The translations under genes were made by a program, and so were the position numbers. From NCBI GenBank assembly GCA_964344155.1, contig CAYFMG010000025.1:1-13936 (forward strand): a stretch of DNA of 13,936 nt, written 5' to 3'. The notes under the pieces were generated by a model, which searched no databases, was not told the origin of the DNA, and saw only the letters and a program-made list of their open reading frames with translations. Below, in pieces: positions 8,572 through 13,936 of this stretch (the first letter of the stretch is position 1; every line of letters begins with the position of its first letter). The stretch comes from UBA6164 sp964344155 (lineage in GTDB: Bacteria > Patescibacteriota > Gracilibacteria > BD1-5 > UBA6164).

Positions 8572-8602
8572 AAAAAAAACTAGTTTTTAAACTAGTCTTT
8601 TT
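8572..8602 (-). terminator. Terminator of the sigma-4/winged-helix gene
   Basis: AAACTAGT (8589-8596) pairs with ACTAGTTT (8579-8586), continued by A/T pairs; on the - strand it ends in T8. The TAG stop codon (8594-8592) lies inside the stem. Confidence 0.75.
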
Positions 8603-9650
8603 TTAATTGATAAAAGCTTCTTCAAACTCTTTCTATAATACTTTTACTTTGTAAGTTCATATATACTGTAGATTCTTGAACATTTCTTGTTTTTAAAACT
8701 TCTTTTGTAATTTGTTTTACATTCATAGGTCAACCATTGTCTTCTAATATTTTTACTATAACATCTAGAACAGTTCAAGATTTAAATCCCCACTCTTTTA
8801 ATGCATATATTCATCTACCTATAAGTACAAATTCAGGATTTCTAATTAATTCATTATGAATAGTACTTACTTTTACACTTTTTCCTAAAGTTTCTGTTAT
8901 CTTGTTAGCAAGATCAACAAAATGCATAGGAACTTTTTCTTTTTTCATTACATATATAGCATTGTCTTTTATAGTTTTTGGATTTAGTATTTTCCATTTA
9001 GTTAATCATACTAGATTTTTTTCTCAAAAAACTATATCTTCAAATAGATCAAGTACTGAATCTATTAAAACTAGAGGGATATCTTCATCTTTTTTTAGAT
9101 TTGAAGATATTGATTCATAAAGACTTGTTTTTGTAATAACTTCTTTTTTCTTTTTTAGAATTTTTAAAGCTTCGTTGTGAATTAGTTTAACAGTTTCTTT
9201 TTCTACACCAGGTGAAAGAAAATGAACTTTACATCATAATTTATGTTTTGATTTGTTTATATCAAAATCAGCTTGTATAAGTATATCTATGATGTTAGGA
9301 TTAACATCTTTATCTAAGTTTAAATCTTTTATTAAGATATTAAGTAATTTCTCTTTTGAAATAACTCAACCGTGAAGAGCAATATATTTACGTGATAGTT
9401 CTTGCACTTTTGCTAGACTACTAGTTTTTCACATTCTTCCTATTTTTCTAATACCTGTTTCTTCAATTTGCCTTACTCTTTCTCTTGTTATAGAAGGCTC
9501 AAAAGAACTCCCTATACTATGAAGGGTTTGCTTTTCTCAGAAAAGACCTACTCTCTGTTCGATAACACTTCTTTCTTTCTCTGAAAGATTTTCTAAGATG
9601 CCATCAAAAGACTCAGTTATCATTTTATTTGTTAGTACTTTAGTAGCCAT
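8592..9650 (-). CDS. Sigma-70 region 4 / HARE-type winged-helix transcription protein
   Basis: Predicted 352-residue cytoplasmic transcription factor. Residues 20-75 resemble sigma-70 region 4: LSEKERSVIEQRVG, then LHSIGSSF and TRERVRQIEETGIRKIG, the helix-turn-helix that reads the -35 box. No region 2 or 3 precedes it, so it is not a full sigma factor. The rest is a row of alpha/beta units that look like winged helices: about 85-150, 155-225, 228-287 and 293-350. The third (VPMHFVDLANKI ... FVLIGRGIYALKEWGF) fits the HARE-HTH fold shared with the RNA polymerase delta subunit; the last ends RVGRSFYQL. It may modulate RNA polymerase, but the target is unknown. It is followed by its own terminator and has a TTGACT promoter upstream. 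Domain calls are from motif recognition only. Confidence 0.8.
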
Positions 9651-9681
9651 TCTTTATTATTTATATAATAATAGTACTTAT

Positions 9682-9711
9682 AATATATAATTATTTTATT
9701 TCAAAAGTCAA
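9682..9711 (-). promoter_or_regulatory. Putative promoter of the sigma-4/winged-helix gene
   Basis: -35 TTGACT (9711-9706) with a -10 TATATT at 18 bp (9687-9682), or TATATA at 16 bp, about 32 nt before the start codon. Confidence 0.55.
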
Positions 9712-9722
9712 ACGTTTTTTTT

Positions 9723-10310
9723 CTAAAATGGTAATTTCATATTATCTTTTTCTTCTTTATTGTTTTCTCTTTCCTTATTTAGTTTGTTTAAAATTATTTC
9801 AGAATTATTCTTATAGAACTCTTTTCTTATTATAAATCATCATATTAAAATGATAATTCATGAAGTCATACAAAGAACAATTCAGTTTCAATATACTATA
9901 TTTTCAAAAAAAGTATTTAATCAATTAATAAAACTTAATGTTATAATACTAAAACTTAGTATAAAGAATCAAGAAGTTATTATTATAAAGTGGTTTTTAA
10001 GAGATAAATCAGAGTATAGCTTTAATTTTTCTTTATAACTTGTTGAAAAGATAGTAAAAATAGGTAATATTAGTATTATTATTAATAAAAAACCTATATT
10101 TCAAGAAAGAGAATAAAAAGAGTCCCAAGTAATATCATTTTTTACATCTTTTATCCATGGTAAAAATAGACTTATAAAACAAATTATTGTTCAAAGTAAA
10201 ACCATTTGTTTTGAAAAACTTAAATTTAGGCTTTTAAATTTAGTGTTTTTAAAAAAATAGTTTATTCTCTGTTTTAAGCTATTTTTAGGATTATTATTTC
10301 TAGAATTCAT
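9723..10310 (-). CDS. Four-helix membrane protein, function unknown
   Basis: Predicted 195-residue integral membrane protein. After a basic, Asn-rich N-terminus (1-35) there are four hydrophobic stretches, at about 36-53 (ending SLFLPWI), 69-90, 106-130 and 138-161. The tail, 162-195, is highly charged and may form a short coiled coil (NKLNKERENNKEEKD). The short N-terminal and C-terminal ends are both rich in Lys/Arg next to the membrane, so both probably face the cytoplasm. I recognise no family. It is transcribed divergently from the pilin operon across a 111-nt region, so joint regulation is possible but not shown. The frame is intact from ATG to TAG only if UGA is Gly. Confidence 0.8.
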
Positions 10311-10351
10311 GTTTTTAATTTTAAATTTTATTTTAAAAAGAGTAATAATAT

Positions 10352-10378
10352 TTGATATTTTTGCAAATACTTTATAAT
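10352..10378 (+). promoter_or_regulatory. Putative pilin operon promoter
   Basis: -35 TTGATA (10352-10357), 15-bp spacer, -10 TATAAT (10373-10378), about 44 nt before the first start codon at 10422. It lies in the divergent region shared with the membrane protein gene; I found no good - strand promoter there. Confidence 0.5.
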
Positions 10379-10421
10379 ATTTTATATAAGTATTTTAAAA
10401 TTAAAAGGTTTTATTTCAAAA

Positions 10422-10673
10422 ATGAAAAAGAAAAATACAATAAATAATAGTTTTTTTGATCTTTTGGCATTTGTTTTAAGTTTTTTATTATCTTTTTTAA
10501 GAAGTATTAAACTATTTTTCTTTTTTTGAAAAAAAGAGACTAAAAAAAATATATTTTTTGATTTTTTAGATTTTATTTTTAGAAAATGGTCAAAGTACTT
10601 TTGGAAAAAACCTTCTTTTTATAAAATAACATCTTTTTTCTGAGATTTACTACACTCTATTTTTAAAAAATAA
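10422..10673 (+). CDS. Small Phe-rich membrane-associated protein
   Basis: Predicted 83-residue protein with an unusual make-up: about 19 Phe (near 23 %) plus many Lys. A hydrophobic stretch at about 10-36 (LLAFVLSFLLSFL ... LFFFF) could be one membrane helix; the rest is amphipathic and basic, with several Trp/Tyr (RKWSKYFWKKPSFYK). Two UGA codons are read as Gly. It begins the operon and its stop lies 6 nt before the prepilin start, so translation may be coupled. No family recognised. Poly-T stretches in AT-rich DNA produce Phe runs by chance, so the coding call rests mainly on spacing and the intact frame. Confidence 0.6.
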
Positions 10674-10679
10674 CTTATT

Positions 10680-11837
10680 ATGATTAAAAATAAAACAATA
10701 AAAAAAGCTTTTACTCTAGTAGAAATAATGATTTGAATACTTATAGTTTCAATGGTTATTATTTGATGATTTCAAGCTTTATCAGCTATTACTATATGAA
10801 AAGCAAGACTTATTCAACATACTGATATGCAAAAAAGTAGTCTTTATTTTGTTGCAAAACTTTCAGAAATGATAAAAAAATGAGGTACTATTGATTATGA
10901 AGAATATTTTAATAGAAAACTTATTTGAAATACTACATATTCATCATGACATTATGATATAGTTTCATGATTTGGTAATTTTTGAAGAAATTGAACACTA
11001 GATAAAGAAATATGAGAAACAGGTTTTAGTTATTGAGAATGATTTTATTACTGTAGGAGTAATGATTGAGAAAAAATGACTTGAGACTGATGTGTGGATA
11101 ATTTTAATGGTTGAATTAATTATAACTGAGAACAACAAAGATATTGAGAATATAGTTTTCAATTTGTAGATTATAATTCTAATTATGATTGAGATTCATG
11201 AATTATTTGAGATGAGGATTGAGATTCTGAAATAAGAGGGGATGATGATGATGAATATCTATGAGAATGACCAAATGTTTTCAATAAAGCAGAAAATTTA
11301 ACAGAGCTATATTTGATAAGTTGAGACAAAAAAACAAGAACATTATTTAGATGGAAGGTTGACAAAGATCCTTACTGACCAGGAGACTGTTCTCTTGATG
11401 TCAATAATGAGATTACCGCAGACTCGTGCCTTTGAACGGTTCAATATTTAAAATTAATTTGAAAAGATATTTGAATGGATCATAACTTGTCTACTATAGA
11501 TAATAGCCAATATGATTGAATTATAGACACATGGATTATAGACACAAATTTTACTTGATGAGATGAAATTGTGGCTTGATCTCAAGATATGGAAAATTAC
11601 TGGGTTGATTTATTTCCAAATACTATAAATGTAGAAGAATTTAAAATTTTTGCTTATCCAAATAAGGATATAAATTATGAATGGAAAAATATAGATTCAT
11701 CTATAAATATTTCACCTTATGTTGATTTAAAAATGAAGTTAAAACCTAGTTGGATTTCCAGAAAAAAATTAAAATGAGAATGAAAAAGTATAGATTTTTC
11801 TATGACAATTACTTTATCTGAAATATATAGTAAATAG
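10680..11837 (+). CDS. Type IV prepilin-like protein (large, FTLVE leader)
   Basis: Predicted 385-residue pilin-like protein. A short basic leader (MIKNKTIKKA) precedes FTLVEIMIGILIVSMVI, the class III prepilin motif with Glu at position 5 followed by a hydrophobic helix. Cleavage would fall after Ala10; Gly is the commoner residue at -1, Ala is tolerated in the family. The body is large for a pilin and Gly/Asp/Asn-rich, with an acidic stretch at about 164-198 holding ten Asp. It would be exported, cut by a prepilin peptidase and assembled into a pilus or pseudopilus. The size suggests a minor (tip or priming) pilin rather than the main subunit. The PilX-like gene downstream supports this. 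Dozens of UGA codons are read as Gly. Confidence 0.85.
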
Positions 11838-11875
11838 ACCACCCCCTTAGCCCCCTCCTTATTAAGGAGGGGGAA
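11838..11875 (+). repeat. GC-rich intergenic hairpin (REP/MITE-like)
   Basis: CCCCCTCCTT (11851-11860) pairs with AAGGAGGGGG (11864-11873) around a 3-nt ATT loop, preceded by ACCACCCCCTTAGC. Such a C/G block is foreign to the AT-rich surroundings. No T run follows, so it is a poor terminator. It sits 13 nt after one prepilin stop and 17 nt before the next start. Repeats with a similar CCCCCT..AAGGAGGGGG pattern are scattered in various bacterial genomes; only one copy is in this window. Confidence 0.6.
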
Positions 11876-11889
11876 TAATTCAAAAAAAT

Positions 11890-12765
11890 ATGAAAAATAA
11901 TAAAAAATGATTTAGTTTACCTCTTGCTATGGGGTTAGTTATTATTATAAGTTTATTGGCTTATACTATTTTAGAGTATATAGTCCCTTTTTCTAGAGAT
12001 GTAAAATGAATAGAAAATGCATCAAAAGCATATTATCAAGCCAATAGTTGAATAGAAGACGCTTTATTATATATAAAGAATAGAGCAGATGAAACATGAG
12101 AAGACTTTAAAAGTTTTACTGATAAAATTTCTTATAGTTATTCAACTTTTTCTTCATGAACTATTTTACCGCCAAGTTGAGAATGAAATAGTGAATATAA
12201 TAAAGATTGGAATATTATATCAGAGTGAAATCCTTTACAATTATCTTTATGAAATGGATACTTATGAACTTGAGATTTAAAAATCTATTTTAGAGTACCT
12301 GATTTAAATAGGGATTGAGATAATTCTGATTTAGTTTTAAGTTGATCTTTATTACCTATAGTGAGTTGGCAATTATCAGCAGAACAAGATGTACTTAATT
12401 CAAGTGATTCTATAATAAAAGCTAATCAAATAGATGAAAGAGAAATAATTTTAAATAATTTAATATGAGATAAACTAGATACTACAGGGGAAAGTATGTG
12501 AAGTTTTTATTCTACAAATTGTAATAGTAACTGAGACTTATGTAGTTTAAAATTATCTATAGTAAATAAGCTAGAAAGTGATGATATTATTAGTCCTGTT
12601 TCTATACCATATTTGGAGTGGAAAATAGTTTCTGATAATAATATACCTCTTCGTTATACAAAATTACAAGCTTCTTGAAAATCTATTTGATATAAAAAGA
12701 ATTTGGATATAAAAGTTGAAACAAATACTACAAATCAAGCGTTTGATTTCACTGTTTTTCAATAA
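11890..12765 (+). CDS. Prepilin-like protein, PilX/GspK-like (GFSLPL leader)
   Basis: Predicted 291-residue protein. MKNNKKG-FSLPLAMGLVIIISLLAYTILEY is a prepilin leader with a Gly at -1 and a hydrophobic helix, but position 5 of the mature protein is Leu, not the usual Glu. PilX- and GspK-like minor pilins often have SLP-type or Glu5-less starts; they sit at or near the tip. After the helix comes FSRDVKGIENASKAYYQANSGIEDAL, a stretch like the PilX N-terminal region (A-x-Y-x-A-x-S-G-x-E-x-A). The remaining domain holds two close Cys residues (CNSNGDLC). It is in the same operon as the prepilin at 10680, 52 nt downstream across a GC-rich hairpin. The frame is broken under the standard code. 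Confidence 0.82.
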
Positions 12766-12769
12766 TTTC

Positions 12770-12797
12770 TTTCAAAAATCACTTTTTTAAGTATAAT
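12770..12797 (+). promoter_or_regulatory. Putative promoter of the pseudouridine synthase gene
   Basis: -10 TATAAT (12792-12797) with a weak -35 TTTCAA (12770-12775) at 16 bp, about 29 nt before the ATG. The gene could also be reached by read-through from the pilin operon, as no terminator separates them. Confidence 0.45.
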
Positions 12798-12825
12798 AAC
12801 ATTAGTATTATTTAAGTAATATAAA

Positions 12826-13836
12826 ATGAAGTTATTTAAGATAGAGGAAAATGATGCAAATCAAAGGTTAGATAAATTTTTAAAAAAATTATTTCCAAGG
12901 GCTACAAGAAGTCTTATATATAAGTTTAATAGAAAGGATAAAATAAAGATAAAAAGCTCAGATACTGAATGAAAATTTAAAAAAAGAGATAATGAATATA
13001 AGCTAAAGATAGGGGATGAAGTAAAGATTTTTTTGAGTGATAATGATTTTAAAGAGTTATCTGCTGAAAAAGAAAAGAAAAGTGAGAAAATATTATCAAA
13101 ATGAGGTTTTTCTAAAGAAGATATAGTTTATGAAGATTGAGATTTATTAGTTGTGAATAAAAATGCATGAATAAATGTTCATCCATGAGACCATAAAACA
13201 AAAGAATCAAATCTAATATCTCAAGTACAAGATTATTTATGAAAAAAATTAAATAGTCTTACTTTTAAGCCAAGCTTAGTTCATAGGATAGATAGAGATA
13301 CATCATGAATATTGCTTGTTGCTAAGAAAAAATGAATGTTAACTAAGTTGGTTGCTGATTTAAAAGATCATGAAAAAATTAAAAAAACATATTATGCTAT
13401 AGTTTTGTGAAAATTATCCAGAAGAAAGGGAACAATAAAGAATAAACTTTTAAGAATAGAAAATGCTAAAAATAGAAACAAGGTAGAGGTTTCTGAAAAA
13501 TGAAAAACAGCAATAACTCATTATAAAACTTTAAAAGAACATATATTAAGATTAAAAGATACTGTTTTAGTTTTAACAGAAGTTGAAATAGAAATAGAAA
13601 CATGAAGAATGCATCAAATTAGAGTGCATATGTCTAGTATTTGAAATCCTATTTTGTGAGATAAGATATATTGAGATAAAAAGTTAAATAGTTTTATAGA
13701 AAGAAATTATTGACTTGATAGGCAAGCTTTACATGCATGGAAAATAGAATTTTTTCACTATGGAAGAAAGAAAACTATGGAATTAACAGCTAGGATAAAA
13801 AAAGATTTATCTAGTTTTGTAAAAAAACTCTCTTAA
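12826..13836 (+). CDS. RluA-family rRNA pseudouridine synthase with S4 domain
   Basis: Converts uridine to pseudouridine in RNA, most likely 23S rRNA (RluC/RluD type). The 336-residue product starts with an S4 RNA-binding domain (about 1-70: QRLDKFLKKLFPRATRSLIY, KIKIKSSDTEGKFK). The catalytic domain follows: EDGDLLVVNKNAGINVHPG (103-121, with Asn where Pro is usual in NKPAG), then LVHRIDRDTSGILLVAKK (151-168) with the catalytic Asp156, TYYAIVLG, and ETGRMHQIRVHMSSIGNPILGD near the C-terminal part, all RluA signatures. The Gly of DTSG is a UGA codon. Which uridines it modifies cannot be told from sequence alone. The stop codon lies inside the terminator loop. Confidence 0.95.
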
Positions 13837-13850
13837 TAGGGAGTTTTTTT
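13821..13850 (+). terminator. Terminator of the pseudouridine synthase gene
   Basis: AAAAAAACTCTC (13821-13832) pairs with GGGAGTTTTTTT (13839-13850), with one G-U pair, around a 6-nt loop. It ends in T7. The gene's last codons and its TAA stop (13834-13836) are part of the structure. Confidence 0.8.
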
Positions 13851-13861
13851 ATTAAAAAAAC

Positions 13862-13889
13862 TTGTAATTTTAATAAATACAATTATATT
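13862..13889 (+). promoter_or_regulatory. Putative promoter of the gene at the window end
   Basis: -35 TTGTAA (13862-13867), 16-bp spacer, -10 TATATT (13884-13889), about 31 nt before an ATG at 13921. Moderate match in very AT-rich DNA. Confidence 0.45.
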
Positions 13890-13920
13890 AATTAAGTATT
13901 AAAAATTAACAATAAATACC

Positions 13921-13936
13921 ATGAAAAAATTACATA
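13921..13936 (+). CDS. Start of a further gene (3' partial, five codons)
   Basis: ATG followed by Lys-Lys-Leu-His before the window ends. The placement after a terminator and promoter-like boxes, and the Met-Lys-Lys opening, suggest a real start, perhaps of an exported protein. Too little is visible to assign a product. Confidence 0.35.

Noticed and set aside
8902..9120. + strand open frame of 72 codons
   Set aside because: Antisense to the sigma-4/winged-helix gene, which has an intact 353-codon frame.
9850..10038. + strand open frame of 62 codons
   Set aside because: Antisense to the four-helix membrane protein gene, whose frame is intact and shows clear membrane helices.
11589..11777. 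Separate 62-residue gene
   Set aside because: It is in frame with and part of the large prepilin; TGA codons on both sides made it look separate.
11851..11873. Rho-independent terminator between the prepilin genes
   Set aside because: The stem is strong but is followed by AATAATTC, without a T run, and the next gene of the operon starts 17 nt later.
12089..12280. + strand open frame of 63 codons
   Set aside because: Out of frame inside the PilX-like gene.
1..13936. UGA as tryptophan (code 4, Mycoplasma-like)
   Set aside because: TGA falls on conserved Gly in RecA, the exonuclease, the pseudouridine synthase and PheT, and TGG is used for Trp at expected places (for example AWVWKAG and the PheT WRKDLSF).

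Overview
The window is AT-rich bacterial DNA that can only be read if UGA is translated as glycine (genetic code 25). With UGA as a stop, only bL20, bS20 and fragments appear. With UGA as glycine, fifteen complete or partial genes open in frame, and UGA falls on glycines conserved in several families: the DTETTG motif of an exonuclease, the HRIDRDTSG motif of a pseudouridine synthase and the glycines next to the RecA Walker A loop. Every stop codon seen is UAA or UAG. Code 25 is known from Absconditabacteria (SR1) and Gracilibacteria, which are ultrasmall, host-dependent candidate-phyla-radiation bacteria. The window therefore most likely comes from one of these. I cannot tell which from this sequence.

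Layout. 1-2465 (+): the 3' part of a large surface or appendage-like gene. It encodes a cysteine-rich N-terminal part, a very glycine-rich domain and three YTGN-type repeats like those of phage tail-associated proteins; it ends at a strong palindromic terminator. 2548-3981 (-): translation operon rpsT-infC-rpmI-rplT with a good promoter, a leader hairpin and a terminator; infC lacks an AUG start. 4126-6462 (-): pheT, the beta chain of Phe-tRNA synthetase. 6573-7559 (-): recA with its own consensus promoter and terminator. 7655-8504 (-): a DnaQ-type exonuclease followed 16 nt later by a small zinc-ribbon protein. 8592-9650 (-): a protein with a sigma-70 region 4 helix-turn-helix joined to several winged-helix units, but without sigma region 2. 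9723-10310 (-): a four-helix membrane protein.

The strand then switches. 10422-12765 (+) looks like a small type IV pilus operon: a tiny Phe-rich membrane-associated protein, a large prepilin with an FTLVE motif, a GC-rich hairpin of repeat type, and a second prepilin-like protein with a GFSLPL leader. 12826-13836 (+) is an RluA-family pseudouridine synthase with an S4 domain and its own terminator. A new gene appears to start at 13921 and runs out of the window.

How the parts relate. The centre is housekeeping (ribosome assembly, initiation, tRNA charging, recombination, a proofreading-type exonuclease). The two ends encode probable cell-surface equipment: the glycine-rich repeat protein and the pilins. 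In a host-attached lifestyle these are reasonable candidates for adhesion, but that role is inference. Intergenic regions are short and no run over 300 bases lacks a gene. Recognisable promoters have -35/-10 boxes 15-18 bp apart, and I saw no convincing Shine-Dalgarno sequence upstream of the starts. I saw no rRNA, tRNA, CRISPR array, transposase or integrase.
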